A stretch of DNA of 64,000 nucleotides from Clostridia bacterium. GTDB taxonomy: Bacteria > Bacillota > Clostridia > Oscillospirales > Acutalibacteraceae. The DNA is taken from positions 21,877 to 85,876 of the forward strand of contig JAGBCU010000004.1 of the NCBI GenBank assembly GCA_017937865.1, given 5' to 3'. Below the pieces are notes generated by a model. The model did no database searches. It was not told the DNA's origin and worked only from the letters and a program-made list of their open reading frames with translations. This document shows positions 28,295 to 37,488 of this stretch, one piece after another (the stretch's first letter is position 1; each line of letters starts with the position of its first letter). The position numbers were made by a program, and so were the translations under genes.

Positions 28295-28443
28295 GAAGTA
28301 ACCTCACATAACATAGAAATATGTTTAATATTATATGACTTTTTTTCATCACTTTCAATATACAAACTATTTATAAATATAAGTTAGTTTTATTGCAATT
28401 TCATCAAAAATAACCCATAATGTAAAATTTTTTGCAAATTTAA

Positions 28444-28467
28444 AAGGATGGTATTGCTACCATCCTT
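28444..28467 (-). terminator. Terminator after the ThyX-like gene
   Basis: AAGGATGGTA (28444-28453) pairs perfectly with TACCATCCTT (28458-28467) around TTGC, nine bases past the ThyX-like stop. The U-run on the minus strand is interrupted (TTTAAATTT). The rest of 28295-28475 is AT-rich and shows no gene. Confidence 0.75.
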
Positions 28468-28475
28468 GATAAATA

Positions 28476-29861
28476 TTATTTTAAATTTTTAAAGAATTCG
28501 CAAACCTCTACTGCTTTACCGCAGGTCATAGGACCTTCTGTGCATTTATTAACAAAGCAACTTGGACCGTAGAACTTAAATACGGTCTCATCAGCATTTC
28601 TGAGCTGGGAAAGCATTTCAATAGCAAAATCACGGATTTCCCATTGAGCTCTGTTGCAAGAACGTAAACGCATAAATAAAAGCAATTCGCGGCCGTTAAT
28701 TGTTGTAACGATATCAATTGCGTTACCGCTAAGCTGAATGTAAGCAAGCAACTCTTCTGAAATACCGCAATCCTTTAATTCATTATAAAGCTCATTTGTT
28801 TTTATAAATGCATTACAATATCTCTCTTTGAGCTCAGGCTTTACTGCAACAGTCTCGGGAAGAATATGTCTTGTTCTGTCGGTAAGTGTAAGAGAAGGAA
28901 TACCTATTGACTGAATTCTGTGTCTTGCAAAGTGAGTAAGACAGGATAATGAAACGTTATTAATTCTGAATGTAAATGTTGCAGCCTCTAAAGGTCTTTG
29001 ACGTTTTGATTTGATTATTTTTTCAATAATTTTTGAACGCTCTTCGCTATCAGATATAATATCTTCAATTTGCTTTGTAGGTAGGTTGCAAGCTTCGATA
29101 AGTGCTGCTCTTGCAATTGCCTTTGATGCATCGGGAGTGTAGCTGATTAACTCAACGGGAGCTTCATTTTTAATAAGCTCTTTATCTGCAACGTATGAAT
29201 ATGTGGGAACATCTTGTAGATTAGGTCTTCTTGCTTCAAAATCGGTAAATATGCCGGGAGTCATAGCTCTTGCCTGCTCTAAAAGAGATTCTCCTAATGC
29301 CTTGAGCTCAGGGAAGGTTGAGCCTCTGCCGTAAATCATAGCATAAAGCATATTGATCAACTCTCTTGCATTTAACGTGCAATAGAAGTTGCTGTATAAA
29401 GAGTAGGGGAGAAGAAAACGAGCATCTTCCTTAGGAATACCTGCATCAATAAAAGCCTGATACTCGTTATAAAGATAATCCATATGAGCGATATATTTAT
29501 CGTGAACGGCTTTAGATTCAAAATGAGGCACGTAATAACCTAATTTTGCAAAATCAACGTATCGTCTTGATTTAACAGTAAATGAAGCAAGACGGAATTC
29601 AATAACAAACTGCTCAACTAAAACGGAAACGTTTTGGAAAGCAAGGTTGAATACAGTATGCTCCACTGTTGAAGTGTGACCCGAACGGGTAACCTTTGAA
29701 ATTAAATTAGCATTTTTCGATGCATCCTTTGAAAGCTCCAGGATTTCAAGAGCAGTACCGGGTTGGGTTGAAATTCTGCCGGAAGCAGCAGGAATTCTCT
29801 CACCGGTATCGGTCATGCCGATAATAATAGCTTTTGAATTAGTGTTAAGTTCGGCGTTCAT
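28476..29861 (-). CDS. Double-length ThyX-like (flavin-dependent thymidylate synthase family) protein
   Basis: This 461-residue protein is about twice the normal ThyX length and seems to consist of two ThyX-like halves. The N-terminal half has EFRLASFTVKSRRYVDF (about residues 88-104), which matches the later part of the ThyX signature (S...S-RRY) but has EFR in place of RHR. The C-terminal half has FARHRIQSIGIPSLTL (about residue 308), which keeps RHRxxS but not the following NE or RY, and RNRAQWEIRDFA, which matches the conserved AQ-x-IR block. The N half also has LNARELINMLYAM. Thymidylate synthesis is possible with a composite active site but unproven. It is a single gene with its own terminator. 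Confidence 0.75.
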   Translation of the reverse strand: MNAELNTNSKAIIIGMTDTGERIPAASGRISTQPGTALEILELSKDASKNANLISKVTRSGHTSTVEHTVFNLAFQNVSVLVEQFVIEFRLASFTVKSRRYVDFAKLGYYVPHFESKAVHDKYIAHMDYLYNEYQAFIDAGIPKEDARFLLPYSLYSNFYCTLNARELINMLYAMIYGRGSTFPELKALGESLLEQARAMTPGIFTDFEARRPNLQDVPTYSYVADKELIKNEAPVELISYTPDASKAIARAALIEACNLPTKQIEDIISDSEERSKIIEKIIKSKRQRPLEAATFTFRINNVSLSCLTHFARHRIQSIGIPSLTLTDRTRHILPETVAVKPELKERYCNAFIKTNELYNELKDCGISEELLAYIQLSGNAIDIVTTINGRELLLFMRLRSCNRAQWEIRDFAIEMLSQLRNADETVFKFYGPSCFVNKCTEGPMTCGKAVEVCEFFKNLK

Positions 29862-29970
29862 AAACTACCTCCAATTTATTCCACATATTTCGTACATTAT
29901 ACCATTCACTGACAATAAATTCAAGAGCAATATTTTTTTGTTAATTAACTATAAATATATTGATTTCTTC

Positions 29971-29999
29971 TTGAAAAATCATACTATATATGGTATCAT
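29971..29999 (+). promoter_or_regulatory. Predicted promoter of the alpha/beta hydrolase gene
   Basis: TTGAAA at 29971-29976 and TATCAT at 29994-29999 are 17 bases apart, 51 bases before ATG 30051. A perfect palindrome GTTAATTAAC at 29940-29949 lies just upstream. Confidence 0.6.
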
Positions 30000-30050
30000 T
30001 ATTTCAATTATGGGTGTATATTGCCTATTTACTGTTTTGGAGGTTTTTTT

Positions 30051-30983
30051 ATGGCTATTATCAAGAAAGAAGCTTACTTCAATTCCTCTACCGGAGTTAA
30101 TAAAATACGCACTCTTATCTGGTCTGATTCTGATGTTCAGCCTGTTGCTGTTTTTCAGATAGCACACGGCGTTTCAGAGCATATTGACAGATACGATGAT
30201 TTCGCAAGGTTTCTTGCAACAAAAGGCTTTATTGTCTGCGGTAACGATCATATCGGTCACGGTAAATCCGTAAACTCTGCCGAGGATTTAGGCTTTACTG
30301 CCGAAAAAGACGGTTACAGACGTTTTGTTGATGATATGCATATTTTATATTCAATTATTCACAAGCGTTTTCCTGACCTTCCTTATTTCCTTTTCGGTCA
30401 CAGTATGGGCTCGCTTTGTGCCAGAGTATACGCAAGCACTTTTGCAACTGATCTTGCAGGTCTTATTATCTGCGGTACTGCTCAAGTTCCGTCCGGCCTT
30501 GATTTCGGTATCGATGCACTCGATAAAATTGTTGAAAAATTCGGACCTCGTACGGTAAACAAGGTTGCTGCCGGTATGCTTAATAAATTCTCTTCTCTCG
30601 GTATTTCCGACAGAGAAACTGATTTGGATTGGTTAAGCGTTAATAAAGAAAACGTTCAGAATTATATTGACGACCCTCTTTGCGGTAACGAGCTTTCTCT
30701 TGCAGGTATTCGTGATTTAGCCGCTATTGGTATTCTTGCAAGTGATAAGTTATGGCCTGCGACTATTCCCGTTGACTTACCCATAATGATTATTTCAGGT
30801 GCTCTTGACCCTGTTGGCGGTAACGGAAAAGGCCCGATTGCTTGCTGTGATGCTTTAACCGAAAGCGGTCATAATCCTACCGTAATTATCTATCCCGGTT
30901 GCCGTCACGAAATTCTTAACGAGGATTGCAAAGAAAAGGTTTATACCGATATCCTCGGTTTTTTAAACTCTGTTCTTTTCTAA
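30051..30983 (+). CDS. Alpha/beta hydrolase, lysophospholipase/monoacylglycerol lipase type
   Basis: This 310-residue cytoplasmic protein is a serine hydrolase of the hydrolase_4 (serine aminopeptidase S33-like) group. The nucleophile elbow is LFGHSMGSLCARVY (about residue 120); HGVSEHIDRYDDFARFL and GNDHIGHGKS are typical of monoacylglycerol lipase-like enzymes; the catalytic Asp lies in SGALDPVGGNG and the His in YPGCRHEILNE. ATG 30051 has GGAGG eight bases upstream and is preferred over the frame start at 30021. It is likely a monocistronic leader to the miaB block 23 bases on. Confidence 0.88.
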   Translation: MAIIKKEAYFNSSTGVNKIRTLIWSDSDVQPVAVFQIAHGVSEHIDRYDDFARFLATKGFIVCGNDHIGHGKSVNSAEDLGFTAEKDGYRRFVDDMHILYSIIHKRFPDLPYFLFGHSMGSLCARVYASTFATDLAGLIICGTAQVPSGLDFGIDALDKIVEKFGPRTVNKVAAGMLNKFSSLGISDRETDLDWLSVNKENVQNYIDDPLCGNELSLAGIRDLAAIGILASDKLWPATIPVDLPIMIISGALDPVGGNGKGPIACCDALTESGHNPTVIIYPGCRHEILNEDCKEKVYTDILGFLNSVLF

Positions 30984-31006
30984 CTTTTTGACTCAAGGTG
31001 AAAAAT

Positions 31007-32239
31007 TTGCAAAACAAGAATATATTCGTTTCTGAAAGTGAATTAGCAATTCAAAGAGATTATATCGATAAGGTTCGTACGGTTTTATCATCACGTATTA
31101 GCGATAGAACTCCTAAAGCCTTTGTTCATACCTACGGTTGTCAAGGCAATGTTTCCGATAGTGAGCAAATCAAGGGTATGCTTGTCGATATGGGCTATGA
31201 GCTTTGCGATGATACTGATAAGGCTGACCTTATCTTGTATAATACTTGTGCTATCCGCGAACACGCCGAGGACAGGGTTTTCGGTAACGTTGGTGCTTTA
31301 AAATCTCTTAAAAGAGAAAATCCCGATCTTATAATTGCTTTGTGCGGTTGTATGATGCAGCAGAAGCATATTGCCGATAAAATTAAAAACAGCTATCCTT
31401 TTGTGAATCTTGTTTTCGGTACTCACGTTTTATATAAATTACCCGAGTTTTTATCAAAAGTTCTCTGTACTAAAAAAAGAGTCTTTTCAATTGATGAAAG
31501 CGACGGTGTAATTGCCGAGGGAATTCCCCGTTCAAGAGATAGCGGTGAAAACGCTTGGTTACCTATAATGTACGGCTGTAATAACTTTTGTTCTTACTGT
31601 ATCGTGCCTCACGTAAGAGGTCGCGAAAGAAGCCGAGATCCTGAGCTTGTTTTAAGCGAAGCAAAGGAGCTTATAAGCGAGGGCTACAAAACAATAACCT
31701 TGTTGGGTCAAAACGTTAACTCATACGGTAAAAATTGCGATCACGGTGTTAGCTTTGCTGAGCTCGTAAGACGTATTGATGCAATTGAGGGTGATTATAA
31801 GTTTGATTTTATGACCTCTCACCCGAGAGATTGCAGTTTCGAGTTATTGGACGTGCTTTCGGAATGTAAGCATTTTTGCGGTCATTTACATTTACCTGTT
31901 CAATCGGGTAACAATAGAATCCTAAAAGAAATGAACCGCCATTATACCCGCGAGCATTACCTTGATTTAATTAAATATGCCCGTGAGAAAATACCGAATG
32001 TTGACATTACAACGGATATTATCGTAGGCTTCCCCGGTGAAACCTATGAGGAGTTCCTTGATACAGTTTCGCTTGTTAAGGAAGTAAAATACGGCTCAAT
32101 GTTTACATTTATTTATTCTGCGAGAAAGGGTACACCTGCCGCAGAGCTACCCGACCCCGTATCAAAAAAAGAGAAAACTGCTTGGTTTATGGAGCTTTTA
32201 AGGGTACAAGAGGAAATTTCGGGTAAAAAATTTAATTAA
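31007..32239 (+). CDS. miaB: tRNA-2-methylthio-N6-dimethylallyladenosine synthase, without TRAM domain
   Basis: This radical-SAM protein of 410 residues adds the 2-methylthio group to i6A37 of tRNA. The N-terminal UPF0004 domain has TYGCQGNVSDSEQIKG and CAIREHAEDRVFGNVG with the cluster cysteines; the radical-SAM motif is MYGCNNFCSYCIVPHVRGRE. The family usually ends with an RNA-binding TRAM domain, but here the protein stops at EEISGKKFN, exactly where TRAM should begin. TTG 31007 is preferred because AAGGTG lies six bases upstream; GTG 30998 is the alternative but uses that same sequence as its start. The miaB-ricA-mutS-mutL-miaA order supports the MiaB call over MtaB or RimO. Confidence 0.93.
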   Translation: MQNKNIFVSESELAIQRDYIDKVRTVLSSRISDRTPKAFVHTYGCQGNVSDSEQIKGMLVDMGYELCDDTDKADLILYNTCAIREHAEDRVFGNVGALKSLKRENPDLIIALCGCMMQQKHIADKIKNSYPFVNLVFGTHVLYKLPEFLSKVLCTKKRVFSIDESDGVIAEGIPRSRDSGENAWLPIMYGCNNFCSYCIVPHVRGRERSRDPELVLSEAKELISEGYKTITLLGQNVNSYGKNCDHGVSFAELVRRIDAIEGDYKFDFMTSHPRDCSFELLDVLSECKHFCGHLHLPVQSGNNRILKEMNRHYTREHYLDLIKYAREKIPNVDITTDIIVGFPGETYEEFLDTVSLVKEVKYGSMFTFIYSARKGTPAAELPDPVSKKEKTAWFMELLRVQEEISGKKFN

Positions 32240-32302
32240 TTTTAGTTTAAAAACAATTCAAAAATTGTTGAATAAAAATTTATTTTTAAGGAGCAAACAA
32301 AA

Positions 32303-32716
32303 ATGTCAGTAATTGAACTTACAAGACAGCTTGGTGCCGCTATTCAGCAGGACGAGCGCTACAAACAGTATGAAGAAGCAAGAAAGGCAAATGAAGCAGA
32401 CGATGCTCTCAATGAGCTTATCGGCAAAATCAATCTTCTTCAGTTAAATTATCAGAACGAAGCTTCAAAGGGCGAGGATGCAAATGCTTCTAAAATGGAA
32501 ACATATGCAAAAGAATTTGAAGAGCTTTACCGTGAAATTATGCTTAACGGCAATATGGTAAAATTCGAAGCTGCAAAAACTGCAGTTGATGATATGATGA
32601 ACGAAATTATGGGTATCCTTGCTTGCTGTGTTGACGGTCAGGACCCTGCAACTTGCGATCCTCATCAGGAGCATCACTGCGACGGCTCTTGCAGCAGCTG
32701 CGGCGGTTGCCACTAA
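32303..32716 (+). CDS. ricA: YlbF/YmcA family protein, probable RicA, with Cys/His-rich tail
   Basis: This 137-residue protein has an alpha-helical YlbF/YmcA (Com_YlbF) domain over about residues 1-108 and then a tail holding seven cysteines and four histidines (LACCVDGQDPATC, HHCDGSCSSCGGCH). In Bacillus the RicA-RicF-RicT complex carries iron-sulfur clusters and directs RNase Y processing of mRNA, and ricA lies between miaB and mutS as here; synteny therefore favours RicA over YlbF. The tail suggests metal or iron-sulfur binding. The start follows AAGGAGC. Confidence 0.82.
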   Translation: MSVIELTRQLGAAIQQDERYKQYEEARKANEADDALNELIGKINLLQLNYQNEASKGEDANASKMETYAKEFEELYREIMLNGNMVKFEAAKTAVDDMMNEIMGILACCVDGQDPATCDPHQEHHCDGSCSSCGGCH

Positions 32717-32750
32717 TTAAAAAATTATTCTTAAAGTACTGAGGTATAAA

Positions 32751-35369
32751 ATGGCTAAGCTTTCTCCAATGATGGAACAATATTTCCAAATAAAAAAAGA
32801 TTATGCGGATACTCTTTTATTCTTCCGTCTCGGTGATTTTTACGAGATGTTTTTTGAGGACGCTAAAATTGCATCAAAAGAGCTTGAACTTGTTCTGACG
32901 GGTAGAGATTGCGGTCAGGAGGAGCGTGCGCCTATGTGCGGCGTTCCTTTCCACAGTGCTGATTCTTACATAGCAAAGCTTGTCAGCCGCGGCTACAAGG
33001 TTGCGATTTGTGAGCAGGTTGAAGACCCTGCAACAGCAAAAGGTATAGTTAAGCGTGACGTTGTCAGAATTGTTACACCGGGTACGGTTATTGAAAGCAA
33101 TATGCTTGATGAAAGCAAAAACAACTATCTCGCTTCCATCTTCTTAAATGATAAAAATTGCGGTATCGCTTTTGTTGACGTTTCAACGGGTGAGGTTCAT
33201 CTTGATTCATTTACTGATGACGATTCCACCGCAAGAATTATTAATCAGCTTGGTTGCTACAGACCAAGTGAAATTATAATAAATAAGTATGCAGCTTCCG
33301 TTAAATCTGTCATAACCTTTATTAAAGACAGATTGTCGGTTGATTATCAGCTTATTAACGAAGCTGATTACAATGAGGACGATTTAAAGTCTGTTATTTC
33401 TGCTCATATTCCTCAGGATGATGAAAAGCTATCAGAATTTTCTAAAAATCCTGCGCTTCTTTACGCTTTCGGTATTGCATTAATTTACTTAAAGGGCGTT
33501 CAGAAGAATGAGCTTGATAATATTAATGACGTTGATTTTTATAACGAAAATTCTTATTTGTCACTCGATATTTCTGCACGAAGAAACCTTGAGTTGACTG
33601 AAACTCAGCTTCGTCGTGAAAAGAAGGGTAGTCTTCTCTGGGTGCTTGACCATACTAAAACCGCTATGGGTAAACGACTGATTCGCAGTTGGGTTGAGCA
33701 ACCGTTGATTAATTATAATGCCATTATTCAAAGGCAAAATGCAGTTGAAGAATTAACTGCTGATACAATTCTTCTTGATTCTTTAATGAATTACCTTTCA
33801 GAGATGTTCGATATCGAAAGAATTATGACAAGAATTGTTTATGGTACTGCAAACGCCAAGGAGTTAAGAACTCTCGGCAAAACTATTGAACAGTTATCAA
33901 ATATTAAATCTTCAATAAGCGGTGTTAAATCTAAAATGCTTAATAGCATTTATGATGACATCGATTTGTTGGAAGACATTCTTTCATTGATTGAAAATGC
34001 TATAACTGATGATCCGCCTTTAACCGTAAGAGAGGGCGGAATGATAAAAAAAGGGTATAACAGCGAGCTTGATACTCTTCACGATATCGTTGAAAACGGT
34101 AAGGGCTTTTTAGCTGATGTTGAACAAGCCGAGCAAGAAAAAACAGGCATTAAAAAGCTTAAAATAGGTTATAACAGAGTTTTCGGCTACTATATCGAGG
34201 TTACGAACTCCTTTAAAGACCTTGTACCCGACCATTACATTAGAAAACAAACGCTATCTAATTGCGAAAGATATATAACTCAAGAGCTTAAAGAGCTTGA
34301 ATCAAAGGTTCTTGGTGCTCAGGAAAGAATTGTTCGTATTGAATACGAAATCTTTTCTCAGATAAGAAACACGGTTGCTGACCAGCTTGAGAGAGTGAGA
34401 GTAACTGCCCGTGCAGTTGCAAGGCTCGACAGCCTTTGCTCGCTCGCTTACGTTGCTGTTAACAACAACTACACAAGACCGATTGTTGATACATCTGATG
34501 AGATAGTTATTAAAGACGGCAGACATCCCGTTGTAGAATTAATGTTAAACGGTTCTCCGTTTGTGCCTAACGATACTCATCTTGATTGCCGTGATAACAG
34601 AATTGCTATTATTACAGGTCCTAATATGGCAGGTAAATCTACCTTTATGCGTCAGGTTGCTATAATTACCCTTATGGCTCAGATTGGTAGCTTTGTTCCG
34701 GCTTCAAGTGCAAAAATCGGTATTGTTGACAGAATATTTACCCGTGTAGGTGCTTCTGATGACCTTTCTGCAGGTCAGTCAACCTTTATGCTTGAAATGA
34801 CTGAGGTTGCCGATATTCTTAAATACGCAACAAATAAGAGTCTTATTGTATTTGATGAAATCGGTAGAGGTACTTCTACATATGACGGTATGAGTATTGC
34901 AAGAGCAGTTCTCGAGTACACCGCAGATAAAAAGAAAATAGGTGCCAAAACCTTATTTGCAACCCACTATCACGAGTTAACAGAGCTTGAAAATACTGTT
35001 GACGGTGTTAAAAACTATAATACATCAGTAAAAAAACGTGGTGACGATATTACTTTCTTACGTCGTATAGTAAAAGGTGCTGCCGACGGTAGCTACGGTG
35101 TTCAGGTTGCTCTTCTTGCAGGTGTGCCGAAGGCTGTTGTTGAAAATGCTAAAAAAATATTATCAACTCTTGAAAGTCAAGAGAAAATTACAGTTGCAAA
35201 GCCTGTTGAAAAGCTCGCTGAGGAAGAGGATGCGTTACAGCTTTCCTTTACAAGCAACGGCAAGGATGCAATTATTGAAAAGCTTAAAAATATTGATGTT
35301 AATACACTTACGCCTATTGAAGCTATGACAGTTTTATTTGAGCTTCAAAAGGGTGCAGAAGAGCTTTAA
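32751..35369 (+). CDS. mutS: DNA mismatch repair protein MutS
   Basis: This 872-residue protein recognises mismatches and small loops in DNA. The N-terminal mismatch-binding domain carries the Phe-x-Glu motif in RLGDFYEMFFEDA (about residue 29). The ABC-type ATPase has GPNMAGKSTFMRQ (Walker A, about residue 622), STFMLEMTEVADIL, IVFDEIGRGTSTYDG and ATHYHEL. Length and domain order are standard for MutS1. It is followed by mutL 31 bases later. Confidence 0.98.
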   Translation: MAKLSPMMEQYFQIKKDYADTLLFFRLGDFYEMFFEDAKIASKELELVLTGRDCGQEERAPMCGVPFHSADSYIAKLVSRGYKVAICEQVEDPATAKGIVKRDVVRIVTPGTVIESNMLDESKNNYLASIFLNDKNCGIAFVDVSTGEVHLDSFTDDDSTARIINQLGCYRPSEIIINKYAASVKSVITFIKDRLSVDYQLINEADYNEDDLKSVISAHIPQDDEKLSEFSKNPALLYAFGIALIYLKGVQKNELDNINDVDFYNENSYLSLDISARRNLELTETQLRREKKGSLLWVLDHTKTAMGKRLIRSWVEQPLINYNAIIQRQNAVEELTADTILLDSLMNYLSEMFDIERIMTRIVYGTANAKELRTLGKTIEQLSNIKSSISGVKSKMLNSIYDDIDLLEDILSLIENAITDDPPLTVREGGMIKKGYNSELDTLHDIVENGKGFLADVEQAEQEKTGIKKLKIGYNRVFGYYIEVTNSFKDLVPDHYIRKQTLSNCERYITQELKELESKVLGAQERIVRIEYEIFSQIRNTVADQLERVRVTARAVARLDSLCSLAYVAVNNNYTRPIVDTSDEIVIKDGRHPVVELMLNGSPFVPNDTHLDCRDNRIAIITGPNMAGKSTFMRQVAIITLMAQIGSFVPASSAKIGIVDRIFTRVGASDDLSAGQSTFMLEMTEVADILKYATNKSLIVFDEIGRGTSTYDGMSIARAVLEYTADKKKIGAKTLFATHYHELTELENTVDGVKNYNTSVKKRGDDITFLRRIVKGAADGSYGVQVALLAGVPKAVVENAKKILSTLESQEKITVAKPVEKLAEEEDALQLSFTSNGKDAIIEKLKNIDVNTLTPIEAMTVLFELQKGAEEL

Positions 35370-35400
35370 AATAGATTAAGATAATGAAGGGAGGGTGTTT

Positions 35401-37467
35401 ATGCCTCGAATTAACGTATTACCGAAAAATATAGCGGATTTAATTGCTGCAGGTGAGGTTGTTGAACGCCCATCCTCAGTTATTAAAGAGTTTGTTGAAA
35501 ACTCAATCGATGCAGGCTCAAAAAATATTACCGTTGAAATACAGAATGGCGGTAAAACGTATATAAGGGTTACTGATAACGGTTGCGGTATTGAACGCGA
35601 CGATGTCAGTAAGGCTTTTATCAGTCACGCGACGAGCAAAATAAAAGATATTGTTGATTTAGATGCTATTTCAACTCTTGGTTTCCGTGGTGAAGCTTTA
35701 GCTTCGGTTTGTGCGGTGTCAAGGGTAGAAATGCTTACTAAAACTGAAGATGCTGATGTTGGCACCAGATATGTTATCGAGGGCGGGGAAGAAATGCTTA
35801 TTGATGACGCTGGTTGCCCCGTTGGTACAACCCTTGTTGTCAGAGATTTATTTTATAACATCCCTGCAAGATTGAAATTTTTGAAAAAAGACGTTCAGGA
35901 AGGCAATTATATTGCAAGTATAGTTGAAAAAATTGCTGTTTCCAACCCCTCTATTTCATTTAAGTTTATTCGTGAGGGTAAGCTTCAATTTTCGACCCCG
36001 GGTGACGGTAATTTGAAATCAGCGATTTACGCAGTTTTCGGTAAGGATTTTACAGAGAATCTTTTACCCGTTGAAAACAGTCAGAACGGAATTACAGTTA
36101 AAGGCTTTACAACTAAGCCCACAAGCTGTAGAAGCAGTCGTTCAATGCAGATTTTCTATGTCAACAACCGTTACGTAAAGAGTGTTGTGTTTTTAAGTGC
36201 TTTAGAGGCGGCTTACAAAAACTCAATTATGGTAGGTAAGTACCCCGGTTGTGTTTTATTTATTGATTTACCCTTTGAAGCAGTTGACGTTAACGTTCAC
36301 CCTGCGAAAACCGAAGTCCGTTTTTACGACGAAAAAAGAATATTTGATTGTATATATAACGGTGTTTTATCCGCTATAACTGATGATAAATCAAGATTAC
36401 AAGCAACCTTCTCTACCGCAAAGGCTTTTATGAAGCCTGCTGAAAAGGGTGAGCAGTTAAAGTTTAACGATATACCCGTTGTAAAATCTGATGAGCCTGT
36501 TGCTGAGATTAAAACTGAAAAAACAGTATTTGTTAAGGAATTTGGAAACATCTCAGGAAGTGACGGTGTAACTCTTAATTCACCTAAAAAGGATGAACCC
36601 GGACAGCTCGATTTTCTGAAAGACAGTATTGAAAAACCGCTTGTTACTAAAATCAGTTTTAATGATTCTCAAGCTAAAGTCGATTCTGTAATTATTAAAG
36701 AAAACGTAATCGATAATAGTTTAAATAAAGAAATATATATTCCTGATAACAAATCTTCAGCAGTAGATTTTGATAATAGCCTGGATAAAAATATTGATAC
36801 CGGGGTTGAAATCAGGATTAAAGAAAAAACAGAAAATTTTGAAGAAATTAAAGCTACAGAAGTTAAGAAAACTACTGAAAATATTTCTGTTTCAAATACC
36901 CCGGAGTTTAAATTTATCGGCGAAGCCTTTAACACTTATCTTATAGCTGAGCTTGTGGGTAAGATGGTTATTATTGATAAGCATGCTGCCCACGAAAGAT
37001 TTCTTTTTGAAAAATTCAAAAAAGAAGGTAGCGGTAATTCTCAGATTATGCTTCAACCGATTACCGTGAATTTATCTGCTGATGAATACAATGCTGTAAT
37101 CGAGAATTCAGATTTACTTTATGATGCAGGGTACGAGATTTCTGACTTTGGTGACAGATGTGTTAAAGTTAATGCTTGTCCGCCTGAGCTTACAGATTCA
37201 AATTTATATGATATTATTCTTGAAATTGCAGGCTATCTTGCTAATAACGTTAAAACGTTGCTTCCGGAAAAACTAGATTGGATTTATCATTCGATGGCTT
37301 GCAGAGCAGCCGTAAAAGCAGGTAATTTTACTTCAAAATACGAGGCTGAAATGTTTGTTAAGCATCTTTTATCCCGTGATGATATTCGTTACTGTCCTCA
37401 CGGCAGACCCGTTATGATTGAAATGACTCAACGAGAGCTTGAAAAGCAGTTTAAAAGGATAGTTTAA
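35401..37467 (+). CDS. mutL: DNA mismatch repair endonuclease MutL
   Basis: This 688-residue protein has the GHKL ATPase domain (EFVENSIDAG, DNGCGI, STLGFRGEALAS, and VNVHPAKTEVRF) and a C-terminal dimerisation and nuclease domain. The metal-binding endonuclease motif DxHAxxExxxxE is seen as DKHAAHERFLFE, with ACRAAVKAG and CPHGRP further on, so it should be a nicking MutL as in other bacteria lacking MutH. The central linker is acidic and low in complexity. ATG 35401 with GGAGGG upstream is preferred over a GTG at 35395. Confidence 0.97.
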   Translation: MPRINVLPKNIADLIAAGEVVERPSSVIKEFVENSIDAGSKNITVEIQNGGKTYIRVTDNGCGIERDDVSKAFISHATSKIKDIVDLDAISTLGFRGEALASVCAVSRVEMLTKTEDADVGTRYVIEGGEEMLIDDAGCPVGTTLVVRDLFYNIPARLKFLKKDVQEGNYIASIVEKIAVSNPSISFKFIREGKLQFSTPGDGNLKSAIYAVFGKDFTENLLPVENSQNGITVKGFTTKPTSCRSSRSMQIFYVNNRYVKSVVFLSALEAAYKNSIMVGKYPGCVLFIDLPFEAVDVNVHPAKTEVRFYDEKRIFDCIYNGVLSAITDDKSRLQATFSTAKAFMKPAEKGEQLKFNDIPVVKSDEPVAEIKTEKTVFVKEFGNISGSDGVTLNSPKKDEPGQLDFLKDSIEKPLVTKISFNDSQAKVDSVIIKENVIDNSLNKEIYIPDNKSSAVDFDNSLDKNIDTGVEIRIKEKTENFEEIKATEVKKTTENISVSNTPEFKFIGEAFNTYLIAELVGKMVIIDKHAAHERFLFEKFKKEGSGNSQIMLQPITVNLSADEYNAVIENSDLLYDAGYEISDFGDRCVKVNACPPELTDSNLYDIILEIAGYLANNVKTLLPEKLDWIYHSMACRAAVKAGNFTSKYEAEMFVKHLLSRDDIRYCPHGRPVMIEMTQRELEKQFKRIV

Positions 37468-37488
37468 GAACTTAAACAAGGTGATTTA

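Noticed and set aside
29940..29949. Palindrome GTTAATTAAC between the ThyX-like and hydrolase genes
   Set aside because: A ten-base AT-rich palindrome without a second copy is weak evidence for an operator.
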